Of a DNA stretch of 62,848 nt, positions 41,782-48,462 are shown piece after piece. Under the pieces are notes generated by a model. It saw nothing but the letters and a program-made list of their open reading frames with translations, had not been told where the DNA came from and did not search any database. The DNA comes from Variovorax sp. JS1663 (GTDB lineage Bacteria > Pseudomonadota > Gammaproteobacteria > Burkholderiales > Burkholderiaceae_C), in assembly GCF_002157355.1 (NCBI RefSeq), contig NZ_LYMK01000042.1, positions 1-62,848 of the forward strand, written 5' to 3'. The position numbers and the translations under genes were made by a program. The stretch's first letter is position 1. Each line of letters begins with the position of its first letter.

Positions 41782-41900
41782 AGTCGTCTCCGTGGGGGTC
41801 GGTGGGTTGGAATAGATTGTTCGTCTGATGAGACTTGTGTCCATTTTATGGATGATTTGATCTGTGTCAAATTTTTGGAAAGGTGTCCATCAGGCGGATA
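41782..41900 (-). promoter_or_regulatory. Promoter/operator region of the oxygenase operon
   Basis: An AT-rich stretch upstream of the Rieske gene. It contains a perfect 13-bp inverted repeat TCCATTTTATGGA (41840-41852) and a motif GTCCATCAGGCGGAT (41885-41899) resembling the near-palindrome at the IclR gene start. Shared control by the IclR regulator is possible but only inferred. Confidence 0.5.
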
Positions 41901-42314
41901 GCCCCCCCCCCTGCAGAGCTCCCTGCATGGCTGAAGGTGGGTTGGGGGGTCTTGCGCCGAAGCCGGCGGTGCTTTGCTCAGGGCATGGCGCGCTCGCGGG
42001 GCGACAAAGCCGCCGGTGCATGCCCGGTGCTCGCAAGGGGCTTCGGCTTCAGTGCCCGCAGCCGTTGGGTTCACCCGCATGCTGCAGTCCTGGCGTGTCC
42101 CCGGGGCGCGGCTTGAAGGCCGTGGCATATGGCGCATTCTGCGCAAGCCGGAGTCGGTTGCCCAGTTGCAGGCCTGCGTACTGGAGGAATTTGCGGGACA
42201 GGATGCAGCGCCGCCGTCAGCAGATGTGTCGGCGCAGCCTGCCGACCCCAGCAGCGCCAAGAGCGACGCGGTACTTGCCTATTTTGGCGGCGACGCCGCC
42301 CTGTTCCGTGCTGC
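41901..42314. other. Remnant sequence before truncated IS
   Basis: About 410 bp without an intact gene. On the plus strand a frame ending ...DAVLAYFGGDAALFRAAIRTAL (42270-42335) faintly resembles the start of a histidine-phosphotransfer domain, suggesting the broken 3' end of a sensor kinase from the source chromosome. It is cut by the truncated IS. Confidence 0.3.
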
Positions 42315-42599
42315 GATCCGCACAGCCCTTGGCAGCGGGGCAGTTGCGAGAACACGAATGGGCTGCTGCGCCAGTTCCTGCCCAAGGGAACGGACCTGAG
42401 CGTGCATGATCAGGATGCCCTGGACTCGATTGCTGACCTGATGAACTACAGGCCGCGCGAGACGCTCGGATGGAAGTCGCCGTACCAGGCCTTCCAGCAG
42501 TTCATGCAGGCGATCGCGCAGCGCCAAAGCGCTACCATTCACTGACTCTCAAACCGTTTCAATCAAGCAGCAGTGTTGCGCTTCGGATTTGAGACCGCC
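42315..42599 (+). mobile_element. Truncated IS30-family element (3' 285 bp)
   Basis: Matches the last 285 bp of the complete copy (30394-30678) with about 21 differences by my hand alignment (roughly 93% identity). It encodes the transposase C-terminus from CDPHSPWQRGSCENTNG to the stop and keeps the right inverted repeat. Because it has diverged from the left copy, it is a related element, not a recent duplicate. Confidence 0.9.
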
Positions 42600-42646
42600 C
42601 TCCGTAAATGCAAGCCTTTGGGCAGCAAGATTCGCGCCGCCCAAAA

Positions 42647-42711
42647 GTCTAACTTTGTTTTAGGGCGACTGCCCTGCTGCGTAACATCGTTGCTGCTCCA
42701 TAACATCAAAC
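42647..42711 (-). other. attI1: attI1 integration site
   Basis: On the minus strand the class 1 integron attI1 ends at core GTTAGAC (42647-42653), preceded by the familiar repeats around ATGTTACGCAGCAGGGCAG. Bases beyond the core (42603-42652) begin the cupin cassette and hold its ribosome binding site. Confidence 0.9.
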
Positions 42712-42760
42712 ATCGACCCACGGCGTAACGCGCTTGCTGCTTGGATGCCCGAGGCATAGA

Positions 42761-42776
42761 CTGTACAAAAAAACAG
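42761..42776. promoter_or_regulatory. LexA box at the intI1 promoter
   Basis: CTGTACAAAAAAACAG fits CTGT-N8-ACAG. It is the known site through which the SOS response controls intI1. Confidence 0.9.
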
Positions 42777-42788
42777 TCATAACAAGCC

Positions 42789-43802
42789 ATGAAAACCGCC
42801 ACTGCGCCGTTACCACCGCTGCGTTCGGTCAAGGTTCTGGACCAGTTGCGTGAGCGCATACGCTACTTGCATTACAGCTTACGAACCGAACAGGCTTATG
42901 TCCACTGGGTTCGTGCCTTCATCCGTTTCCACGGTGTGCGTCACCCGGCAACCTTGGGCAGCAGCGAAGTCGAGGCATTTCTGTCCTGGCTGGCGAACGA
43001 GCGCAAGGTTTCGGTCTCCACGCATCGTCAGGCATTGGCGGCCTTGCTGTTCTTCTACGGCAAGGTGCTGTGCACGGATCTGCCCTGGCTTCAGGAGATC
43101 GGAAGACCTCGGCCGTCGCGGCGCTTGCCGGTGGTGCTGACCCCGGATGAAGTGGTTCGCATCCTCGGTTTTCTGGAAGGCGAGCATCGTTTGTTCGCCC
43201 AGCTTCTGTATGGAACGGGCATGCGGATCAGTGAGGGTTTGCAACTGCGGGTCAAGGATCTGGATTTCGATCACGGCACGATCATCGTGCGGGAGGGCAA
43301 GGGCTCCAAGGATCGGGCCTTGATGTTACCCGAGAGCTTGGCACCCAGCCTGCGCGAGCAGCTGTCGCGTGCACGGGCATGGTGGCTGAAGGACCAGGCC
43401 GAGGGCCGCAGCGGCGTTGCGCTTCCCGACGCCCTTGAGCGGAAGTATCCGCGCGCCGGGCATTCCTGGCCGTGGTTCTGGGTTTTTGCGCAGCACACGC
43501 ATTCGACCGATCCACGGAGCGGTGTCGTGCGTCGCCATCACATGTATGACCAGACCTTTCAGCGCGCCTTCAAACGTGCCGTAGAACAAGCAGGCATCAC
43601 GAAGCCCGCCACACCGCACACCCTCCGCCACTCGTTCGCGACGGCCTTGCTCCGCAGCGGTTACGACATTCGAACCGTGCAGGATCTGCTCGGCCATTCC
43701 GACGTCTCTACGACGATGATTTACACGCATGTGCTGAAAGTTGGCGGTGCCGGAGTGCGCTCACCGCTTGATGCGCTGCCGCCCCTCACTAGTGAGAGGT
43801 AG
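42789..43802 (+). CDS. intI1: IntI1 class 1 integron integrase
   Basis: The full-length 337-residue tyrosine recombinase that inserts and excises gene cassettes at attI1. Catalytic residues are visible: Arg in [34 protein letters not shown], and the C-terminal Tyr in [10 protein letters not shown]. The IntI1-specific insert region ([20 protein letters not shown]) is present. Residues Arg32 and His39 are the variant linked to the weak PcW promoter located in the gene. The sequence appears intact, so the integron should be recombination-competent under SOS induction. Confidence 0.97.
42876..42904 (-). promoter_or_regulatory. Pc: Integron cassette promoter Pc, PcW variant
   Basis: On the minus strand: -35 TGGACA (42899-42904), 17-bp spacer, -10 TAAGCT (42876-42881), which defines PcW. 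The attI1 region lacks the GGG insertion needed for a second promoter P2. Confidence 0.92.
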
Positions 43803-44004
43803 GGCAGCGCAAGTCAATCCTGGCGGATTCACTACCCCTGCGCGAAGGCCATCGGTGCCGCATCGAACGGCCGGTTGCGGAAAGTCCTCCCTGCGTCCGC
43901 TGATGGCCGGCAGCAGCCCGTCGTTGCCTGATGGATCCAACCCCTCCGCTGCTATAGTGCAGTCGGCTTCTGACGTTCAGTGCAGCCGTCTTCTGAAAAC
44001 GACA
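43803..44004 (-). repeat. IRi end with TniA-binding repeats
   Basis: The 25-bp IRi (43980-44004) is preceded by a second related repeat (GTGCAGTCGGCTTCTGACG at 43957-43975). The rest is non-coding class 1 integron 5' conserved segment after intI1. Confidence 0.9.
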
Positions 44005-44009
44005 AGATA
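44005..44009. repeat. Tn402 target-site duplication, right copy (AGATA)
   Basis: Direct repeat of 24321-24325, proving a clean transposition event at this site. Confidence 0.95.
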
Positions 44010-44086
44010 AATCGCATGACGGCCTTTTTGGCCGGGGGTAGCATGACCGGACACTTTGCGTATACCCAAAATGACCGGAGGAACCC
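44010..44086. other. Probable res region of the plasmid resolvase
   Basis: The 77 bp between the Tn402 end and the resolvase start contains inverted elements (GGGTA ... TATACCC, 44036-44068; repeated ATGACCGG at 44043 and 44070). This is the expected place for the resolvase's own recombination site, part of which may lie left of the transposon before 24321. Confidence 0.6.
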
Positions 44087-44938
44087 ATGACCAGCCGCAA
44101 CGGCTACTTCCCAGGCAAGACCAAGGCGAAGCGCAGCGCGATCATCACGCCGCGCACCGCCCAGGAAACACAGATTGCGGCCATGCCGCGCCAGTCACGC
44201 GCAGCGCGCCAGGCGCTCGCCAAGACGCCACCGCTGCGCGTCGGCGGCGATGGCCTGGTCGAAGGTGCCGACCGCATCATGCGGACGCCGACCGAGCACC
44301 AGGCCGCCGGCGTCGCTTTCAAGGTCGCGCGCATCTACTTGCGCGTCAGCACCGACGAGCAGGACTTGACCAGGCAGGCCGCCATCGTGGAGAGCACCAG
44401 GGCCGCCGGCTTCTACGTCGCCGGCATCTACCGCGAGAAGGCTTCGGGCGCTCGCGCCGATCGCGCCGAGCTGCTGCGCATGATCGGCGACCTGCAACCC
44501 GGTGAAGTCGTCGTTGCGGAGAAGATCGACCGCATCAGCCGCCTGCCGCTGCCCGAGGCCGAACGCCTCGTGGCCTCGATCCGCGCCCAGGGCGCGCGCC
44601 TGGCTGTCCCTGGCGTGGTCGATCTATCCGACCTGGCCGCCGAGGCGAAGGGCGTGGCAAAGGTGGTGCTGGAGTCGATCCAGGACATGCTTTTGAAGCT
44701 GGCGTTGCAGATGGCCCGCGACGACTACGAGGATCGCCGCGAGCGGCAGCGGCAGGGCGTCGAGCTGGCGAAGGACGCCGGCCGCTACACCGGCCGCAAG
44801 GCCAACACAAAGGTGCATGAACGCATCGTGGCGCTGCGCAGCGCAGGCCACAGCATTCCAGAGACGGCCAGGCTGGCCGGGTGCAGTGAAAGCCAGGTCA
44901 AGCGCGTATGGGCGCTGCACAACCAGGCGCAGGCGTGA
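44087..44938 (+). CDS. parA: ParA-type serine resolvase
   Basis: A 283-residue serine recombinase of the IncP-1 Par resolvase group, probably resolving plasmid multimers. The catalytic domain starts around residue 83 (ARIYLRVSTDEQDLTRQ, serine in RVS). The C-terminal helix-turn-helix is SIPETARLAGCSESQVKRVW. The long 80-residue basic N-terminal extension (SRAARQALAKTPPLRVGG) is unusual beside Tn3-type resolvases and may be a real extension or an over-long start. The start shown follows GGAGGAACCC. The Tn402 insertion lies 78-82 bp upstream. Confidence 0.85.
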   Translation: MTSRNGYFPGKTKAKRSAIITPRTAQETQIAAMPRQSRAARQALAKTPPLRVGGDGLVEGADRIMRTPTEHQAAGVAFKVARIYLRVSTDEQDLTRQAAIVESTRAAGFYVAGIYREKASGARADRAELLRMIGDLQPGEVVVAEKIDRISRLPLPEAERLVASIRAQGARLAVPGVVDLSDLAAEAKGVAKVVLESIQDMLLKLALQMARDDYEDRRERQRQGVELAKDAGRYTGRKANTKVHERIVALRSAGHSIPETARLAGCSESQVKRVWALHNQAQA

Positions 44939-44939
44939 C

Positions 44940-45614
44940 CTACTCGGCCGCCTCCAGCTCGCGCAGGCATTCCATGATCGCCGCCCGCTCCAGCGGATCG
45001 AGCTTGGCGAGCTTCGCTTGCCAGCGGGCTTTCTTCCGCTTGATGCGCTCGCGCTCGCGGAAGTTGCTGCCGAGGTAGCGCAGATCGTGCAGCTCGGCCG
45101 GCTCGGGGTAGTTCATCCACAGCCGTTCGATAGCGATGCCGCCGCGCGTCATCGCGTTGAAGTCGATGGTTCTCCATGACGCCAAGGGAGAGCTGTCATA
45201 GATCGTTGAGCTGTAGCCCGACACCATCACCGCGCACGGCAAGCCGGCCAGCACGTCGAGCAGCCGCACGTGGTCGGCGTCGTCGTATTCGTGGCGGTAT
45301 AGCTTGCCGCCGCGCCGGCTGTCCATCACGTAGGGCGGATCGGCGTAGACGAACTCGGAGCCGGTGAACTGGTGGGACTCCAGCCAGGCCACGGCGTCGC
45401 CGTGGTGCAGCTCCAGGCCGGGCACGTCGAGCTGCTGCCAGACCTCGATCACCTCGGGATCAACGTCGATGCCGACGCTGCGGGCAGCGGGCCGCTTGCG
45501 CTCCAGGATGTTGCCGCCGCCCAGGTGCGTTTCGATGTACGTGTCGTGAGGCGGGATGTTGTTGATGATCGTCTGGTAGACGCCGGCACCGCCCTTGCCG
45601 CCGGGGTATCTCAT
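44940..45614 (-). CDS. DNA adenine methyltransferase (Upf31.0)
   Basis: A 224-residue N6-adenine methyltransferase of the Dam/D12 group. The AdoMet region is MRYPGGKGGAGVYQTIINNI, with THLGGGNILERK, and the catalytic DPPY is in FVYADPPYVMDS. It corresponds to the Upf31.0 gene of IncP-1 plasmids. It has no partner endonuclease, so it probably protects or modulates plasmid DNA. The start at 45614 is chosen from the conserved RYPGGK opening. It is convergent with parA, only one base apart. Confidence 0.88.
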   Translation of the reverse strand: MRYPGGKGGAGVYQTIINNIPPHDTYIETHLGGGNILERKRPAARSVGIDVDPEVIEVWQQLDVPGLELHHGDAVAWLESHQFTGSEFVYADPPYVMDSRRGGKLYRHEYDDADHVRLLDVLAGLPCAVMVSGYSSTIYDSSPLASWRTIDFNAMTRGGIAIERLWMNYPEPAELHDLRYLGSNFRERERIKRKKARWQAKLAKLDPLERAAIMECLRELEAAE

Positions 45615-45647
45615 GGCCTTCTTCCTGGAGTAAATCGGGACTTGGCC

Positions 45648-45766
45648 AGCATCGTCAGAAATGGCGATGCTGTCAAGGGAAGCCGGCCGGGCCTGCATCG
45701 TCAGAGCCGACGATGCGAAGCTGCTGGAGCGACCTGCAGCACCGCCAGGAATGGCGATGCCGGATC
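45648..45766. repeat. Cluster of CATCG/CGATG palindromes upstream of upf31.0
   Basis: Three to four imperfect palindromes of the plasmid-wide family between the methyltransferase start and the upf30.5 end, including CTGCAG near 45737. Confidence 0.85.
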
Positions 45767-45768
45767 GC

Positions 45769-46200
45769 TCAGTAGGTGGGGATGTAGACCACCTCAATGT
45801 CCACGCGCTGGTTCTCGCGCCGGCCCTCGGCCGTCGAGTTGTCTGCCACGAAATCGGCGGCCGATGCGAAGTTCACCATGATCTTGAGCGGCGAGACGCC
45901 GCGCGCCACCAAGTACGACCTGGCCGAGAGCGCACGGCGTAGTGCAAGGGCCTCATCGGCCGCGCTGGGCCGTAGTGTGCTGGTGCGCCCGCTGATGTAG
46001 ATGATCGCCGCATTCCTAGCGTCGGCCAGCAGCTCCAGGGCCTCTGGCGTCGGCTGGAATGTCGCGCTGCTGTCGGGGAAGGACACCGATACGCCGGACT
46101 TGATCGGCGTGCCGAAGTTGCCGGCGTCGCCGGCGGCCAGTGCGCTTTGCGCGCTGACCAGGAACGCCAGAGAGAGGGCCAGAAGAACGGGTTTTCGCAT
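45769..46200 (-). CDS. OmpA-like envelope protein (Upf30.5)
   Basis: A 143-residue exported protein. The signal peptide is residues 1-23 (RKPVLLALSLAFLVSAQSALA). An OmpA/MotB-like periplasmic domain follows, with IIYISGRTSTLRPSAADEAL, ALRRALSARSYLVARGV and the terminal GRRENQRVDIEVV typical of peptidoglycan-binding domains. It matches Upf30.5, at the distal end of the trb operon. The ATG at 46200 is preferred over an upstream TTG. Confidence 0.85.
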   Translation of the reverse strand: MRKPVLLALSLAFLVSAQSALAAGDAGNFGTPIKSGVSVSFPDSSATFQPTPEALELLADARNAAIIYISGRTSTLRPSAADEALALRRALSARSYLVARGVSPLKIMVNFASAADFVADNSTAEGRRENQRVDIEVVYIPTY

Positions 46201-46215
46201 GGGGCAGGACTCCAA

Positions 46216-46914
46216 TCAGAAGAACAGGTAGCCGGCCTTGCTCATGGGGATGCGGATCAACCAGAGCGAGGCCAGGTGCAGCGGGTAATAGGCGTAGAAG
46301 GCCCAGCGCAGGCGCGGCACGCGCACATCCACCCGCGAGGCCAGGAAGAGCACCGGCAGGGCTGCCAAGGCCCACAGGTTGCGATTGACGAACCACAGGG
46401 CCGCGCAGGCCAGCACCGCGACCGCCGCGGCGGCCCAGCTCGGCCGGCGCGTGTACGACCACACCGCCAGGCCGAAAGCCACGGCCGGCCACCAATATTC
46501 GACCGAGCTGCCGCCGACCAGGAACACCACGCCGGCGGCCGCCAGGTGCAGCTTGCCGCCACGTTCGACCAGGTAAGCCGTGGCCGTGACGACCAGCAGC
46601 GTGAACATCACGTTGAGCGGCCACCAACCGGCGTACAGGCCGCCGAGGGCCACGAAGGGCACGGAGGCCAGCGCGCCGAACATCGCCAGGCGCGACATGG
46701 TGCGGCCGTACACGCCGCGTTCGAGCGTGCCCGGCCGGGCCAGGTTGTAGGCCAGGACGAACACGAAAAGGGGGAGCGCCACGCGGCCGGCCTCGAACAG
46801 CACCGGCAGCGTCGCGTTGAACAGGTACTTGTTGACGTGATCGCCGGTCATGAGAACCAGTGCGAGCCACTTCAACGCTTCGACGGTTCCATCAGGAATC
46901 CGCAGGGCCTTCAT
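46216..46914 (-). CDS. trbP: TrbP, TraX-like acetylase
   Basis: A 232-residue polytopic membrane protein of the TraX family (TraX N-acetylates F pilin). Seven or eight hydrophobic segments and the conserved LVLMTGDHVNKYLF near residue 20 are visible, as is FYAYYPLHLASLWLI near the C-terminus. In IncP plasmids the pilin is cyclised, so the role of TrbP is unclear. Its start overlaps the trbO stop. Confidence 0.88.
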   Translation of the reverse strand: MKALRIPDGTVEALKWLALVLMTGDHVNKYLFNATLPVLFEAGRVALPLFVFVLAYNLARPGTLERGVYGRTMSRLAMFGALASVPFVALGGLYAGWWPLNVMFTLLVVTATAYLVERGGKLHLAAAGVVFLVGGSSVEYWWPAVAFGLAVWSYTRRPSWAAAAVAVLACAALWFVNRNLWALAALPVLFLASRVDVRVPRLRWAFYAYYPLHLASLWLIRIPMSKAGYLFF

Positions 46915-47180
46915 CAGCGCCGGCCCCCGCGAATCGCGTAGGCGCGCAGCACCAGGAAGATGATGTAGAGCGCTGGCAGTGAGAGCACGAAGGCGATGGG
47001 CTTGCCGATCCACGCCGGCAGCGCCCACAGCAGAAGGCCCAAGGCGAAGATCGGGCCGAGGCCCAGCAGAAGCAAATCGAGCTGGTTCTTGGCCTGCCCT
47101 TCCGCCCACTTGCAATAGGCTTGAAGCAACCGGCCGACGCCCAGCGTGTACCGCATCATGAAGGCGTGGAATTTGTCCAT
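46914..47180 (-). CDS. trbO: TrbO
   Basis: An 88-residue protein with two predicted membrane helices (LLLLGLGPIFALGLLLWALP and IAFVLSLPALYIIFLVLRAY). Position and sequence correspond to TrbO, a non-essential trb gene of unknown function. A KorB operator lies 2 bp upstream of its ATG. Confidence 0.85.
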   Translation of the reverse strand: MDKFHAFMMRYTLGVGRLLQAYCKWAEGQAKNQLDLLLLGLGPIFALGLLLWALPAWIGKPIAFVLSLPALYIIFLVLRAYAIRGGRR

Positions 47181-47181
47181 G

Positions 47182-47194
47182 TTTAGCCGCTAAA
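47182..47194. promoter_or_regulatory. KorB operator between trbN and trbO
   Basis: Perfect TTTAGCCGCTAAA in the 28-bp gap between the two genes. Confidence 0.92.
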
Positions 47195-47208
47195 TCGGAA
47201 GAGCCGGC

Positions 47209-47844
47209 CTACTCGGCCGACCCCTCGCGTGAAGTGTTGAAAGACACCGTGCGGGGCACGTAGCCGGCCACCGACACGCTGCGAGCTGCTGCGGCCGCTG
47301 GGGCGGCCTGCTGGGGTGCTGGTGCCGGCCTGGCCGCCGGCGTCGCCCGCTGGGCCACCGTCGCGGGCTGGCTGGGCGTCGAGGGCGTGGCCCCGGCCTT
47401 CGTCACGTCAAGCGTGACGAACCGAGCTTCGAGCCAATCGGCCCACTTCGACGCCTTGCGCATCAAGTCGGCCCGGTACACCGCGTTGTACTGCGGCGTG
47501 CGCGAGTGGTAGTTCGCCGCCTTCGTCCAGAGGTCGCCCTTGTCGTTGCGGATGTGCATCCGCAGCCGCCAGGCGGCCAGGTCGAACGAGTAGCAGCCGG
47601 CAGCCGCCACATCGTTCGCCGTGATGCCGTATCGGGCCAGGTCGCCCAGGTACGCGGTGTTGAACTGCATCGGGCCAACGTCATGCGTGCCATTCGAGTT
47701 GCGCACCCACTGGCCCGGCTTGCCGCCCTCTTTCTCGGCGACGGCCAACACGATGTTGACCGGCACCTCGTACTTGACGGCGGCCGAGATCGAGCAGACG
47801 ACGCGCTCCTGGAGCTGCGGCGGCAGATCGGCGAAGAACGGCAT
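47209..47844 (-). CDS. trbN: TrbN, lytic transglycosylase
   Basis: A 211-residue SLT-type muramidase that locally opens peptidoglycan for the mating channel. The catalytic Glu lies in VLAVAEKEGGKPGQWV, followed by NGTHDVGPMQFN and LAAWRLRMHIRN. The C-terminal 60 residues are Pro/Ala-rich and end in a possible anchor segment. It is homologous to VirB1. No clear signal peptide is visible. Confidence 0.9.
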   Translation of the reverse strand: MPFFADLPPQLQERVVCSISAAVKYEVPVNIVLAVAEKEGGKPGQWVRNSNGTHDVGPMQFNTAYLGDLARYGITANDVAAAGCYSFDLAAWRLRMHIRNDKGDLWTKAANYHSRTPQYNAVYRADLMRKASKWADWLEARFVTLDVTKAGATPSTPSQPATVAQRATPAARPAPAPQQAAPAAAAARSVSVAGYVPRTVSFNTSREGSAE

Positions 47845-47857
47845 GCCCTCCCCTCCC

Positions 47858-48445
47858 TCAGTTCAGCCAGGACTGACGGCGGCGCTCTTCGTCCTCGCGC
47901 CGGATGCGTTCGTTGTACTCGGCCAAGGCGCGGTCATAGTCGCGCGCTTCGACCCAATACCCGCCCCGCTCTGGCGTCCCGACATAGCGCGGCAGCGTGC
48001 CGCTGCTGGCGAAGTCGGTGTAGGCGTGGCCGGTGTAGGCCCCGCAGTAGTCAGGCAACTGGTTGCTGATGTACGTGCGCCCATCGTCGTAGCCGCCCGT
48101 CCACATCACCAACGTCGAGTTCAGCGACTGCGCGTCGCACCGGCCAGCGCCGCGCGAGATCGCCGACACGAGCGACTGCATTTCCGGCGTCTGGCTCGCC
48201 ACCGGGCAAAGCTGGAGGAAGTTCAGGCGGGCGCGGATCGTGTCCGACAGCTTGCGCTTCGTGATGTTGAAGTACCGCGACAGCGACGGCGTGCATTCGC
48301 TCGGGCGCGTGCCCGACGACAGGCACAGGATCGCCTCGCAGGCCAGGCGCGTGTCGCCGGTCAGCACGTCTTGCGCGCTGGCCGTGCCGGCGGTCGATCC
48401 GAGGGCTGCCACGAGGGCGGCCAGGGCAAACAGTTTCTTCTTCAT
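47858..48445 (-). CDS. trbM: TrbM
   Basis: A 195-residue exported protein with signal peptide residues 1-24 (KLFALAALVAALGSTAGTASA). Several cysteines are present (CEAILCLSSG; FLQLCPVAS; GAGRCDAQS; DYCGAYTG), suggesting disulfides in the periplasm. It matches TrbM, which is not essential for transfer in RP4. It lies 17 bp after trbL. Confidence 0.9.
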   Translation of the reverse strand: MKKKLFALAALVAALGSTAGTASAQDVLTGDTRLACEAILCLSSGTRPSECTPSLSRYFNITKRKLSDTIRARLNFLQLCPVASQTPEMQSLVSAISRGAGRCDAQSLNSTLVMWTGGYDDGRTYISNQLPDYCGAYTGHAYTDFASSGTLPRYVGTPERGGYWVEARDYDRALAEYNERIRREDEERRRQSWLN

Positions 48446-48462
48446 GGTTGGACTCTCCTTGG

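Larger units (their letters stand above)
29551..42599. mobile_element. IS30-bounded composite element carrying catabolic genes (13,049 bp)
   Basis: The left boundary is the left inverted repeat of a complete IS30-family element. The right boundary is the right repeat of a truncated relative in the same orientation. CTC occurs directly outside both (29548-29550 and 42600-42602), matching a 3-bp duplication. Joining the flanks with one CTC rebuilds TTTACGGAGCAAAAAATGAG on the minus strand: a ribosome binding site correctly spaced from the cupin ATG. This supports insertion of the whole segment as one unit, or its later build-up by IS recombination. Confidence 0.85.
24326..44004 (+). mobile_element. 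Complete Tn402-type class 1 integron transposon (19,679 bp)
   Basis: Bounded by 25-bp inverted repeats IRt (24326-24350, TGTCATTTTCAGAAGACGAC...) and IRi (43980-44004, minus strand TGTCGTTTTCAGAAGACGGC...), with 5-bp AGATA duplications. It contains the full tniA-tniB-tniQ-tniR module, one gene cassette, attI1 and intI1. There is no 3' conserved segment (no qacE-delta/sul1), so it resembles the ancestral Tn402 layout, not clinical integrons. The target is immediately upstream of a resolvase gene (44087), as expected for this res-hunting family. A composite catabolic element is nested within. Confidence 0.95.
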
